Assembly: GCA_048499435.1 (NCBI GenBank)
Contig: JASNZW010000002.1
Coordinates: forward strand, 648,046-712,045
Direction: 5' to 3'
Origin: DAOTWC01 sp048499435
GTDB taxonomy: Bacteria; Chloroflexota; Anaerolineae; Aggregatilineales; Phototrophicaceae
DNA length: 64,000 nucleotides
Shown here: piece after piece, positions 33,758 to 42,804 of the stretch
How the letters are laid out: each line of letters begins with the position of its first letter
How positions within the stretch are numbered: position 1 is the first letter of the stretch
The notes under the pieces: generated by a model
The model's database searches: none
Told to the model about the DNA's origin: nothing
What the model saw: the letters and a program-made list of their open reading frames with translations, nothing else
Made by a program: the position numbers and the translations under genes

Positions 33758-36403
33758 ATGCGCGCCCGCCCGCTTTGCCTGTGGCTGCTGATCGTCCTCA
33801 TTCTGCTGGCGACGGCGGCGCGCCTGTATCAGATTCAGGCGCAGAGCGTGTGGTTCGACGAAGGCTGGTCAGCCTACGCCGCCGCCCAGCCGACGCTGGC
33901 GGGCGCTGTCGCCGCCGACGCCACTAACCCGCCGCTGTATTACCTGGCGCTCAACCTGTTCGCGCGCGGCCTGGGCACGAGCGAGTTCAGCCTGCGGCTG
34001 TTCTCGCTGCTGGCCGGCCTGCTGACGATTCCGCTGGCCTATCAACTGGGGCGGCGGCTGTTCGGCGCGCGCGCCGGGCTGTATGGCGCGCTGCTGGTGG
34101 CGCTGTCGCCGCCGCTGTGGTGGGCGTCGCAGGAAGCGCGCATGTACACGCTGCTGGCGGCGCTGGTGCTGGTGTGCGCGCTGGCGTTCCACACCCTGCT
34201 GGCGCGCCCCACGCGCCGGGCGTGGCTGGCGCTGCTGGCGGCGGAGCTGGCGCTGCTGTACGCCCACAACACCGGTCCGGTGGTCGCCTTGTGGCTGAAC
34301 AGCGCCGCGCTGCTGGCGTGGGCCGCCCGCCGCCGCGCTGACCGCCCGCCCTGGCGCGCCTGGCTCGCCGGGCAGGTGGCTGTCGGGCTACTGTGGCTGC
34401 CCTGGTTCGCGCTGCGTTTTGTCGAGCTTCAGGACGCCAACAGCGCCGTTCTCAGCGGGCCGCAGCCCGGCCTGGCGCTGCTGTGGCAGGTGTGGCAGGC
34501 GTTCTGGGTCAGCCCCTGGAGCATGGTGGGCCGCGAGCCGGCGCTGGCCGCGTTTTCGCTGGCCGCCCTCATCCTGTGGCTGGCGCTGACGCCCTGGCGG
34601 CGGCGCAGCGCGCGCTGGCTGGCGGCGCACGTCCTGCTGCTGACCGGCTTTCTGCTGCTGGGGTTAGGGCTGCTGGGCAACGAGCTGCACGGGCGCTATC
34701 TGGTGATGGTCGCGCCGCTGCTGCTGACGCTGATGGGCGCGGGGCTGGCGCGCCTGCCGCTGGCCGGGCTGCGCGCGCTGCTGGCGGGCGCGTTCGCCGC
34801 GCTGCTGGCGGCCAATCTCGCGCTGGCGCAGAACCCGGCCTACCAGCACGACGACGCGCGCGCGCTGGTTCAGCATTACGCCGCCACGCTCAGCGCCGCC
34901 GACAGCGCCCTGGCGTGGTCCTACGCCGACCGCTACGACCTGTGGTACTACTGGGAACGGCTGGGCGTGACGGCGCGCCGCGTCACGCTGCCGGAAGGCG
35001 CGGACCTGGCCGCTGTCGCGCCGCTGCTGCCCACCACCGGCAGCGCCGAACTCAACGTGTGGTACACCCAGCGCGCCGACTACCGGGGGATGCTGGGCTG
35101 CGTGCTGGGCGCGTCTGCCGCCGCCGCGCCCGTTGAGCAGTCATTCTACGGTCTGGCCAGCCTGCGCTACGACGCGCTGGCGCTGGCGCTGCCGGCAACA
35201 CGCCCGTTCGACGCGCTGGCGCTGGCCGCTGGCGCCCCGGTCGCGCGCGTGGTGGCGGCCGGCGCGCTGCCCGCCGCCGCCGCTGACCGCGCGGCCTGCC
35301 TGCCGGTCACGCTCGAACTGCTGACGCCGGTGGGCGCCGACCTCAAGGCGGCGGTGACGGTCTACAACGCGCTGGGCTGGCCGGTGGCGCGGGCTGACGC
35401 CGTGTTTGCCACCGCCAACCAGCGCACTACCCGGCAGCTCGCGCCCGGCGAACAGGCGGCGGCCTACGCGCTGCTGCGCCTGCCTTACGGCGCGCCGCCC
35501 GGCAGCTATGAGGTGCGGCTGGAGCTGTACGACGAAGCAAATATCGCCGCCGGTTACGACCTGCAAACGCCGGGCGAACCCGCCCGCCGCAGCCTGTCTC
35601 TCGGCGCGTGGACGGCGCTGCCCGGCGCGGACTGGGCGCGGTCCCGGCGCGCGACGGACCTGCCTTACACAGCCGATACAGCGTGGCGCGCTGATCTGCG
35701 GCTGCTGGCGCACGATATTGCGCCGCAGCCGGCGGCGCTGGCCAACGGCGACGCGCTGCGGCTGACGCTGCTGTGGCAGGGCAGCGCGCCGCTTCCTGAC
35801 CTGACGCTGGCGGGCGCGGGCTGGCAGGTGACGATTCCGCCGCTGCCCGGCCCACGCGACGCGATCACGCTCGACTGGCGCGAAGCGCGCGTCCCAGCGG
35901 ACGCTGAGTCCGGCCCGGCGGCGCTGCGCCTGCCGGACGGCGCTGTCATCGGGCGCTATACGGTTGCGGCGCTGCCGGGTTTGTTCACCGCGCCGCCGTT
36001 CGCGGCGGCGGCGGATGGCGCGCTGCCGGGCGTGGGCGCGCTGGTTGGCTTCACGCTGGCGGCGGACAGCTTCGACCGCGGCGCGCCGCTGCCGGTGACG
36101 CTGGTGTGGCGCGCCGCCGGGCCGACCGACGCGCCCTACACCGTGTTCGTCCAGCTTATTGACGCGGCGGGCACGCTGGTCGCGCAGAGCGACGCCCAAC
36201 CGGCGGCGGGCAGCCGCCCGACGACCGGCTGGCGCGCCGGGGAATACATTGTGGACGCGCACGCGCTGCGGTTCAACACGCAGGCCGCGCCCGGCCCGGC
36301 GGCGCTCATCGTCGGGATGTACGACGCGCGCAGCGGCCAGCGCGTGCCCGCCGCTGACGGCGGCGACACGATCGCCCTGCCGGGCACAGTCACGGTGCGC
36401 TGA
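33758..36403 (+). CDS. PMT/ArnT-like membrane glycosyltransferase (GT39 family) with long extracytoplasmic tail
   Basis: A C-type glycosyltransferase using polyprenyl-phosphate sugars, 881 residues. The acidic motif after TM1 is SVWFDEGWSAYAAA with Asp34/Glu35, as in the PMT family, followed by PPLYYLALNLF and a run of about ten helices to residue 365. The remaining about 500 residues are soluble and beta-rich, with segments resembling jelly-roll modules (ADAAVTVYNALGWPV-type and YTVFVQLIDAAGTLVAQSDA). This large tail is common in Chloroflexota homologues but its job is unknown. No other cell-surface glycan genes adjoin. Confidence 0.88.
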   Translation: MRARPLCLWLLIVLILLATAARLYQIQAQSVWFDEGWSAYAAAQPTLAGAVAADATNPPLYYLALNLFARGLGTSEFSLRLFSLLAGLLTIPLAYQLGRRLFGARAGLYGALLVALSPPLWWASQEARMYTLLAALVLVCALAFHTLLARPTRRAWLALLAAELALLYAHNTGPVVALWLNSAALLAWAARRRADRPPWRAWLAGQVAVGLLWLPWFALRFVELQDANSAVLSGPQPGLALLWQVWQAFWVSPWSMVGREPALAAFSLAALILWLALTPWRRRSARWLAAHVLLLTGFLLLGLGLLGNELHGRYLVMVAPLLLTLMGAGLARLPLAGLRALLAGAFAALLAANLALAQNPAYQHDDARALVQHYAATLSAADSALAWSYADRYDLWYYWERLGVTARRVTLPEGADLAAVAPLLPTTGSAELNVWYTQRADYRGMLGCVLGASAAAAPVEQSFYGLASLRYDALALALPATRPFDALALAAGAPVARVVAAGALPAAAADRAACLPVTLELLTPVGADLKAAVTVYNALGWPVARADAVFATANQRTTRQLAPGEQAAAYALLRLPYGAPPGSYEVRLELYDEANIAAGYDLQTPGEPARRSLSLGAWTALPGADWARSRRATDLPYTADTAWRADLRLLAHDIAPQPAALANGDALRLTLLWQGSAPLPDLTLAGAGWQVTIPPLPGPRDAITLDWREARVPADAESGPAALRLPDGAVIGRYTVAALPGLFTAPPFAAAADGALPGVGALVGFTLAADSFDRGAPLPVTLVWRAAGPTDAPYTVFVQLIDAAGTLVAQSDAQPAAGSRPTTGWRAGEYIVDAHALRFNTQAAPGPAALIVGMYDARSGQRVPAADGGDTIALPGTVTVR

Positions 36404-36418
36404 CAGCGCCGACGGACG

Positions 36419-37678
36419 TCAGGCCGCCTTTTGGGCCATCTGCCCGCCACCGGGACGCGCCAGCGCGCGCAGCGCCGGCCAGCCCGCCGGGGCCGTCAGC
36501 CACAGCAGCGCCAGCATGGCCAGCGCGGACACCAGACACCAGGCGCAGGTCGCGCCGATGACGAACGGCTCCAGGAAGGTCAGATAGATCGAGAACAGCG
36601 TGCCCGCCAGCGCGATCAGCAGCAGCAGCGCCTCAGCGCTGCGTTTGCCGTGCGCGTTCGCGGTGCGCGACAGCCCCCAGATCAGCAGCGCTGCCGCGTA
36701 GCCGACCACGCCGATCACGCCAACCGGGATGCCGAACACCTGCGCGTAAGCGCTCTGCTGGACAGCGTTGCAGTTGCCCAGCGCGCCGCAGGCGGCTTCG
36801 GTCTGCGTCAGCTCGACGTAGGCCAGGTAGATGGCGTCCAGCAGGCCCACCAGCGCCACCAGCGGGATCAGCCAGCCCTGCGCCCGGTTGGTCAGCGCCG
36901 CCAGCAGCCCGATCACCAGCCCGGCCAGCACCAGCCACACCAGCGCCGCCGCCAGCGCGTCGCCGGCGCTTTGCGCCACCAGCGTGATGCCCACCACCAC
37001 GCCGACGGCCAGCGTCAGCGTGACCGCCAGCCGCGCCGGTAGCCCGGCCACGCTCCCGCCCGTCAGGCCGGTTACGACGACGGCCAGCAGGCTGATCACC
37101 AGCCCGGCCAGGACGATGAGCGCCAATGCGTTAGCCACCGGGTCAGCGGCCAGCCGCTCGCCCAGCGTGCGGTCGGCGACAGCGGTTTCCTCGGTGGCGA
37201 TCGCCGCGCCCTCAGTGTCAGCGTCGCCCGCTGGCGCGGCGGTCTCGCGCTGGAGCGCCGCCTCGAAGGCCTCGCGCATGCCGGGGAAACCGGGCACGGC
37301 GATGCCGCCCGCCGCCAGCCCGGCGCGCGCGATCTCTGGCAGCCGCTGCGGGATCTCAACGCTGCCGATCAGCACCTCGTCGCTGACGATCATCATCGGC
37401 ACAACCCAGTTGGACTGCGGGATGCTGTAATGATCGTAAGCTGAGCGCGCCAGCAGGTTGCCGCCCTGCGTGGTGATGTCCACCAGCAGCACCTGGAGCT
37501 GGTCGCCAAATTCGGCCATGATCCCCGGCATGTCGTTGTTAATCACGTCGTGACAGTGTGGGCAGGATGGCGAGTAGAACAGCACAGCGTACACGACCGG
37601 CTGTTCCTGCGCCGCCAGCGGCAGCGCGCCGGCCAGCAGCGCCGCCATCACGGTAAGCGCCAGCAGTTTCTTAAGCAT
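36419..37678 (-). CDS. Thioredoxin-VKOR fusion (reversed order)
   Basis: Disulfide-forming membrane protein, 419 residues. A signal peptide (LKKLLALTVMAALLAGALPLAA) is followed by a thioredoxin-like domain with FYSPSCPHCHDVIN (CPHC), an acidic Ala-rich linker, about four extra hydrophobic helices, then a vitamin K epoxide reductase domain: LVALVGLLDAIYLAYVELTQ, loop cysteines CGALGNCNAV and active pair CAWC in GATCAWCLVSALAML. The usual bacterial fusion is VKOR followed by thioredoxin; here the thioredoxin is N-terminal. ATG at 37678 has GAGGA 9 bases upstream. It should oxidise exported thiols using quinone. Confidence 0.88.
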   Translation of the reverse strand: MLKKLLALTVMAALLAGALPLAAQEQPVVYAVLFYSPSCPHCHDVINNDMPGIMAEFGDQLQVLLVDITTQGGNLLARSAYDHYSIPQSNWVVPMMIVSDEVLIGSVEIPQRLPEIARAGLAAGGIAVPGFPGMREAFEAALQRETAAPAGDADTEGAAIATEETAVADRTLGERLAADPVANALALIVLAGLVISLLAVVVTGLTGGSVAGLPARLAVTLTLAVGVVVGITLVAQSAGDALAAALVWLVLAGLVIGLLAALTNRAQGWLIPLVALVGLLDAIYLAYVELTQTEAACGALGNCNAVQQSAYAQVFGIPVGVIGVVGYAAALLIWGLSRTANAHGKRSAEALLLLIALAGTLFSIYLTFLEPFVIGATCAWCLVSALAMLALLWLTAPAGWPALRALARPGGGQMAQKAA

Positions 37679-37815
37679 GAGCACAGTTCCTCAGAGAATC
37701 GCTTTCATGCCCCCATTGTCAAAGCTGGCGCTGGTTCTTGGGAAGTGTAATGTGTCACCTTTAGCGCAACGGGTTGTTACCTGCTGCCGCGGGGTTCGCG
37801 GCGGGCCGGGGCGGG

Positions 37816-37844
37816 TTGGTTGGCGGGTGAAGCTGTGGCATACT
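37816..37844 (+). promoter_or_regulatory. Promoter of the aldo/keto reductase gene
   Basis: TTGGTT (37816-37821), 17-bp spacer, CATACT (37839-37844), about 40 bp before the ATG. Confidence 0.5.
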
Positions 37845-37883
37845 CTGCCGTTGTAAGCTGAGGCTTAGCTGAAAGGGGATGTC

Positions 37884-38867
37884 ATGCATTACCGTGAACT
37901 GGGCCGCACCGGCTGGCAGGTGTCGGAGGTCAGCTTCGGCGCGTGGGCTATCGGCAGCGCGTGGGGCCAGGTGGACGACCGCGACTCTATGAAGGCGCTG
38001 CACAGCGCGGTTGACCTGGGCGTGAATTTCATTGACACCGCCGACGTTTACGGCGACGGCCGCAGCGAGCGCCTGATCGCCCGTCTGCGCAAAGAGCGCA
38101 GCGAGACGGTCTACGTGGCGACCAAAATGGGCGGCCGCCTGGACCCGCACACAGCGGACGGCTACAACGCGCGGAACTTCAACGCCTTTGTCGAGCGCAG
38201 CCTGAAAAATCTGGAGACCGACGCGCTCGACCTGGTGCAGCTTCACTGCCCGCCGACCGAAGTCTACTACCGCCCGGAGGTGTTCGGCGCGCTGGACGAC
38301 CTGGTGGCGGTAGGCAAGATCCGCTATTACGGCGTGAGCGTGGAAAAGGTCGAGGAAGCGCTGAAAGCCATTGAGTACCCCAACGTGCAGTCGGTGCAGA
38401 TCATCTTCAACATGTTTCGCCACCGCCCGGCAGAGCTGTTCTTCGGCGAGGCGCAGCGGCGCAAGGTCGGTGTTCTGGCGCGCGTGCCGCTGGCCAGCGG
38501 CCTGCTCACCGGCAAGATGACGCCGCAGACGACGTTCGAGGCCGACGACCACCGCAGTTTTAACCGGCACGGCGAGGCGTTCGACGTGGGCGAGACGTTC
38601 TCCGGCGTGCCTTACGAGGCCGGCCTGAGCGCCGTGAACGAACTCCGGGCGCTGGTTCCGCCGGGCGCAACGATGGCCCAGCTCGCGCTGCGCTGGATTC
38701 TGATGTTCGAGGCCGTCACCTGCGTTATTCCAGGCGGCAAGCGCCCGGACCAGGTGGCCGACAACGTGGGCGCCGCCGCGCTGCCGCCGCTGACCGCTGA
38801 GCAGATGGTTAAGGTGCGCGACGTTTACGACAGCTTTATCCGCGCGGCGGTGCATCACCGCTGGTAG
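37884..38867 (+). CDS. Aldo/keto reductase
   Basis: NAD(P)H-dependent oxidoreductase, TIM barrel, 327 residues. Begins MHYRELGRTGWQVSEVSFG, a typical AKR opening. The catalytic tetrad is intact: Asp51 and Tyr56 in FIDTADVYGDG, Lys81 in VYVATKMGG, His121 in DLVQLHCPP. The cofactor end is IPGGKRPDQVADNV. Substrate not evident. AAAGGGGATGTC precedes the ATG. Confidence 0.95.
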   Translation: MHYRELGRTGWQVSEVSFGAWAIGSAWGQVDDRDSMKALHSAVDLGVNFIDTADVYGDGRSERLIARLRKERSETVYVATKMGGRLDPHTADGYNARNFNAFVERSLKNLETDALDLVQLHCPPTEVYYRPEVFGALDDLVAVGKIRYYGVSVEKVEEALKAIEYPNVQSVQIIFNMFRHRPAELFFGEAQRRKVGVLARVPLASGLLTGKMTPQTTFEADDHRSFNRHGEAFDVGETFSGVPYEAGLSAVNELRALVPPGATMAQLALRWILMFEAVTCVIPGGKRPDQVADNVGAAALPPLTAEQMVKVRDVYDSFIRAAVHHRW

Positions 38868-38950
38868 GCGCACACGCGCCCGGCGCTGATGCCAATTTAA
38901 CACAGACCGGCGTACACTGGCGGCAGCGGCGGCTGTGTGAGGCGGCGGAT

Positions 38951-39586
38951 ATGCGCGATTTACGGGTGCTGGTGGTGGCGGACAACCTGCTGGCGCGCGC
39001 CGGGCTGGCGGCGCTGCTGACGGCGCAGCCCGGCCTGGCCGTGGCCGGCCAGACCGCCGGCGGCGACGCGCTGGCCGATGACCTGGACGTATACCGGCCC
39101 GACGCGGTGGTGTGGGACCTGGGCTGGGAGACGCGGGCGGCGGTCGCGCGGCTGGGCGCGCTGGTCAGCGGCGCGCCGCCGATTGTGGCGCTGCTGCCCG
39201 ACGACGCTTACGCCGCCGCCGCCGCCGCGCTGCTGGGGGCTGCCGGGGCGGGCGGCCTGCTCCACCGCGACTGCGCCGCTGACCTGCTCGCCGCGGCGCT
39301 GACGGCGGCGGCGGGCGGCCTGCTGACGCTTGACCCCGCGCTGGCGGCGGCGGCGCTGGCGGGCGGCGCGCCGCCCGCGGACCTGGCTGAGCCGCTCACG
39401 CCGCGCGAGCGCGAGGTGCTGCAACTGCTGGCTGAAGGGCTGCCCAACAAGGCGATCGCGCTGCGGCTGGCCATCAGCGACCACACCGTTAAATTCCACG
39501 TGAACGCCATTATGGCCAAGCTCGGCGCGCAGAGCCGCACCGACGCCGTTGTGCGCGCCATGCGCCAGGGGCTGGTGCTGCTGTAA
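38951..39586 (+). CDS. NarL/LuxR-type response regulator with degenerate receiver
   Basis: 211 residues: receiver domain (1-120) and a LuxR helix-turn-helix (about 150-208: LTPREREVLQLLAEGLPNKA, ISDHTVKFHVNAIMAKLGAQ). The receiver keeps a candidate phospho-Asp in PDAVVWDLGW, but lacks the switch Thr/Ser (PPIVALLPDD) and has Arg in place of the conserved Lys (GGLLHRD). The first acidic pair is reduced to VVADN. It may therefore act without phosphorylation. DNA-binding half is normal. No kinase gene is adjacent. Confidence 0.9.
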   Translation: MRDLRVLVVADNLLARAGLAALLTAQPGLAVAGQTAGGDALADDLDVYRPDAVVWDLGWETRAAVARLGALVSGAPPIVALLPDDAYAAAAAALLGAAGAGGLLHRDCAADLLAAALTAAAGGLLTLDPALAAAALAGGAPPADLAEPLTPREREVLQLLAEGLPNKAIALRLAISDHTVKFHVNAIMAKLGAQSRTDAVVRAMRQGLVLL

Positions 39587-39711
39587 CGCCCGCCGCCGTC
39601 ACCTGCCCATTTTTCCAGGCTGCCCCCGGCTTAACGGTGGATGCGCCGCCCTGGGCTGGTGTGCGATAACGGGGGCAGCGCGAGATTAGCGCAGCCTGAG
39701 GAGGCAGTGAT

Positions 39712-40668
39712 ATGGCTGATGTATTGCAGAATCTGTCGGACGCGCTGGCCGCTGTGGTGGCGAAGGCCGCGCCGGGCGTTGTGCGCGTCGAAGGCCGCCG
39801 CCGGCTGCCGGCGACGGGCATCGTGTGGTCATCGGACGGCGTGATTGTCACGGCGCACCACGCCGTCGAGCGCGGCGAGGAAATCGGCATCGGGCTGGAC
39901 GGCGACGTTGTTGTGTCTGCGGCGCTGGTCGGGCGCGACCCCGGCACAGACCTGGCCGTGCTGCGCGCGGCCAGCGGCCTCACCCCGCCCGCCTGGGCCG
40001 ACGCCGATGACCTGAAGGTAGGGCAGTTGGCGCTGGCGCTGGGGCGTCCTGGCGCCAGCGTGCAGGCGGCGCTGGGCGTCGTCAGCGCGCTGGGTGAGGC
40101 GCCGCCGCCCCGCCCGGCGCCGCCGATGATGCGGCGCGGCGGCAGACACGGCGGCGGGCGGCACGAGGGCGTCAGCCTGCGCAGCAGCGCGGGTTATTTC
40201 GTGCAGACCGATGTCGTCATGTACCCCGGCTTTTCCGGCGGCCCGCTGGTGGACGCCAGCGGGTATGTGCGCGGCCTCAACACCTCGGCGCTGCTGCGCG
40301 GCGCCAGCCTGACCGTGCCGGCATCGGTGGTGCGGCGCGTGGTCGAAGCGCTGCTGACGCACGGCAAGGTCAAGCGCAGCTACCTGGGCGTGGGCGCGCA
40401 GCCGGTGCGGCTGCCGTCGGCCATCGCCGCGCAGCTTGAGCAGGAAATCGGGCTGATGCTGCTGTCTATCGAGAGCGACAGCCCGGCGGAGCGCGGCGGC
40501 CTGCTGCAGGGCGACATCCTGGTGACGCTGGACGACTACCCGCTCCAGTCGGTGGACGACCTGCTGCTGCTGCTGGGCAGCGACCGTGTGGGCGCGCAGG
40601 CGGCGCTGGGCGTCGTGCGCGGCGGCCAACTGACCGCCGTGACGGTGCAGTTGGGCGAGCGCGAATAA
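39712..40668 (+). CDS. HtrA/DegP-like S1C serine protease with PDZ, apparently cytosolic
   Basis: Trypsin-like protease, 318 residues. His in VTAHHAVERGEE, Asp in GTDLAVLRA and Ser in YPGFSGGPLVDASG (the family usually has GNSGGPL) make the triad. A PDZ domain covers about residues 215-316 (SYLGVGAQPV, AERGGLLQGDILVTLDDYPL, VDDLLLLLGSD). Unlike nearly all HtrA proteins it has no signal peptide or membrane anchor: it starts MADVLQNLSDALAAVVAKAA. A Gly/Arg/His-rich insert (RRGGRHGGGRHEG) lies before the Ser motif. A cytoplasmic quality-control role is possible. Confidence 0.93.
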   Translation: MADVLQNLSDALAAVVAKAAPGVVRVEGRRRLPATGIVWSSDGVIVTAHHAVERGEEIGIGLDGDVVVSAALVGRDPGTDLAVLRAASGLTPPAWADADDLKVGQLALALGRPGASVQAALGVVSALGEAPPPRPAPPMMRRGGRHGGGRHEGVSLRSSAGYFVQTDVVMYPGFSGGPLVDASGYVRGLNTSALLRGASLTVPASVVRRVVEALLTHGKVKRSYLGVGAQPVRLPSAIAAQLEQEIGLMLLSIESDSPAERGGLLQGDILVTLDDYPLQSVDDLLLLLGSDRVGAQAALGVVRGGQLTAVTVQLGERE

Positions 40669-40720
40669 AGCAGCGCTGGCGCTGCACCTGGGTACTGTAG
40701 CCCCCGGCGGCGGCGTTCGC

Positions 40721-40726
40721 TATAAT
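40721..40726 (+). promoter_or_regulatory. -10 box of the PA14-SH3 gene
   Basis: Perfect TATAAT, about 35 bp before the ATG at 40761. The -35 is not obvious. Confidence 0.55.
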
Positions 40727-40760
40727 GATGGGCAGTGAGCGTGCCTAGCAGAATGGAGCG

Positions 40761-41783
40761 ATGCCCGTGAAACGCACAGCGATGTTCGCCGCCGGAGGCC
40801 TGCTGCTGGCCCTGCTGAGCCTCGCGCTGACAACGCAGGTGCAGGCTCAGGCCCAGTTTGGGACCAACTGGAACGGGTCTTTCTACAACAACACCAGCTT
40901 TCAGGACCCGGCTGCCGCCGTGATGACCGGCATCAACGGCCTGAACTTCAACTGGCCAGACCGGCCGGTGGTTAACGGGCAGACGCTGACCGCGGTCAAC
41001 GCCGACAACTTCTCGGCGCGCTTTACATCGGCGCAGACGTTCGTGCCGGGGCGCTACCGCTTTACGGTGACGTATGACGACGCCGCGCGCGTGGTGATTG
41101 ACGGCCAGGAAATGCTCAACGAGCCGGCTGCCGGTCTGCGCACGTCCACGTTTGAGCGCGACATGACGGGCACGCACAATTTCCAGGTGGACTTCATCGA
41201 GCTGACCGCCGCCGCGATCCTCCAGCTTCAGTGGGAGCCGGCGGGCGCGCCGCTGACAGCCATCCCGCCGCTGACGGCCATCCCGCCGCTGACGGCCAGC
41301 GTGTCCGGCGTCAGAGGGCTGGCCGTGCGCACCGGCCCGTACCTGGGGGCCAGCATGGTGACGGTGGCCGTGCCGGGCGTGGAATACCCGGTGTTGGCGC
41401 AGAACCCCAGCGAGCCGGGCGTCACGTGGTATAAAGTGACGGTGAACGGGAAAACCGGCTGGTCGTCAGGGCGTTTCCTGACCTTCACCACCGACCCCGG
41501 CGGCCTGCCCTTTGAGGGCAGCGTGTTCGACACGCTTGACAGCGCGCCGGACACGGGCGTGATCGCCGTGCCGCGCGCCTTCATGAACCTGCGGCCCCGG
41601 CCGACGACGCGCGCCGCCATTCTGGCGGACATCCCCTGGGGCGCTGAAGTGCCGCTGCTGGGGCGTACGGTCCAGGCGGGCTACAACCGCTGGTTCCAGG
41701 TGCGCTATGACGGCCAGGTGGGGTGGATTTTCGCGCCGTATGTGACGGTGCGCGGCAGCATCAACGCTGTGCCGATCCATTAA
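40761..41783 (+). CDS. Secreted PA14 / tandem SH3 protein
   Basis: Exported protein of 340 residues. Signal peptide up to about residue 30 (TQVQAQAQ). A PA14-like beta-sandwich occupies about 35-155: WNGSFYNNTSFQ, LNFNWPDRPVVNG, NFSARFTSAQTFVPGRYRFT, YDDAARVVIDGQEM. A linker with LTAIPP tandem repeats follows, then two bacterial SH3 domains (VRTGPYLGASMVTVAVPG... TWYKVTVNGKTGW; MNLRPRPTTRAAILADIPWG...VGWIFAPYVT). PA14 often binds carbohydrate and SH3b binds peptidoglycan, so cell-surface attachment is probable. Confidence 0.88.
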   Translation: MPVKRTAMFAAGGLLLALLSLALTTQVQAQAQFGTNWNGSFYNNTSFQDPAAAVMTGINGLNFNWPDRPVVNGQTLTAVNADNFSARFTSAQTFVPGRYRFTVTYDDAARVVIDGQEMLNEPAAGLRTSTFERDMTGTHNFQVDFIELTAAAILQLQWEPAGAPLTAIPPLTAIPPLTASVSGVRGLAVRTGPYLGASMVTVAVPGVEYPVLAQNPSEPGVTWYKVTVNGKTGWSSGRFLTFTTDPGGLPFEGSVFDTLDSAPDTGVIAVPRAFMNLRPRPTTRAAILADIPWGAEVPLLGRTVQAGYNRWFQVRYDGQVGWIFAPYVTVRGSINAVPIH

Positions 41784-41795
41784 AAGCCGGGCTGG

Positions 41796-42662
41796 TCACG
41801 CCGACCGCCCGCGCAGCGACCACAGCCAGCCCCGGCGCGGGGCAAACACGAAAGACAGCGCGAACAGCGCGGTCATCGTCAGCACGATGGCCGCGCTGGG
41901 CGCGATCGCCAGATGCCACGCCAGATACATACCGACCACGCCGCTGAAGGCCGCCAGCGCCGCCGCCGCGAGCATCATGTGGTGCAGGCGCGCCACGAAG
42001 AAGCGCGCGGTGGCCGCCGGCGTCACCAGGACAGCCGCCACCAGCACCACGCCCACCGCGCGCACGCCGATCACGATCGTCACCGCCAGCAGCACCAGCA
42101 GCAGCAGGCGCAGCGCCTCAACCGGCAGCCGCAGCGTCTGCGCCAGTGTGGGGTCAAACGAGACGATCAGCAGCTCTTTGTACAGCAGCGCGATCACCGC
42201 GACCACGACCAGCCCCAGAACGGCGATGAGCGCCAGGTCGTCGGGCGTCACCGCCAGCACGCTGCCGATGAGCACGTGCGTCAGATCGGCGGCGTAGCTG
42301 CCGGCGGCGGAGATGATGGCGATGCCCAGCGCCAGCATGCCGGCGAAGATCACGCCGATGGCCGTGTCCTCTGCCAGGCGGCCGCCGCGCGTCAGCAGGC
42401 CGATCGCCAGCGCCGCCAGCACGCCCGCCGCCAGCCCGCCCGCCAGCACGGCTGTGCCCACGCTGCCGGTCCACAGGAAGGCGACCGCCACGCCGGGCAG
42501 GACGCTGTGCGCCAGCGCGTCGCCCAGGAAGGCCATCCCGCGCGTGACCACATACGCGCCCATCGCGCCGCCGACCACGCCGACGATGATCACCGCCAGC
42601 AGCGCGCGCTGCATGAACGCGAAGCTCAGCGGGTCGAGCAGAAGCTGCTGAATAATGTCCAC
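41796..42662 (-). CDS. ABC-3 family metal transporter permease (ZnuB/MntB-like), orphan
   Basis: Membrane subunit of a zinc/manganese/iron ABC importer, 288 residues, with about eight helices. Family segments are MQRALLAVIIVGVVGGAMGA, RGMAFLGDALAHSVLPGVAV, IGVIFAGMLALGIAI and VRAVGVVLVAAVLVTPAATA. Neither an ATPase nor a substrate-binding protein is next to it: upstream is a divergent phosphatase gene and downstream a convergent secreted-protein gene. Its partners must be encoded elsewhere, or it has been separated by rearrangement. Confidence 0.93.
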   Translation of the reverse strand: MDIIQQLLLDPLSFAFMQRALLAVIIVGVVGGAMGAYVVTRGMAFLGDALAHSVLPGVAVAFLWTGSVGTAVLAGGLAAGVLAALAIGLLTRGGRLAEDTAIGVIFAGMLALGIAIISAAGSYAADLTHVLIGSVLAVTPDDLALIAVLGLVVVAVIALLYKELLIVSFDPTLAQTLRLPVEALRLLLLVLLAVTIVIGVRAVGVVLVAAVLVTPAATARFFVARLHHMMLAAAALAAFSGVVGMYLAWHLAIAPSAAIVLTMTALFALSFVFAPRRGWLWSLRGRSA

Positions 42663-42762
42663 CGCGTGTTAGCCCCCCGGCTGCGCGCCGCGCTGAAACC
42701 GCGCGCCAATCATACGCCGGCGGCGGGCCGGCCACAAGGGGCCAGCGGCGCAGCCGCTGCGG

Positions 42763-42768
42763 TATAAT
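42763..42768 (+). promoter_or_regulatory. -10 box of the histidine phosphatase gene
   Basis: Perfect TATAAT about 36 bp before the ATG at 42805. Confidence 0.55.
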
Positions 42769-42804
42769 CACCGGGCGAGGACAGCCCACCACACGGAAGC
42801 GCGC

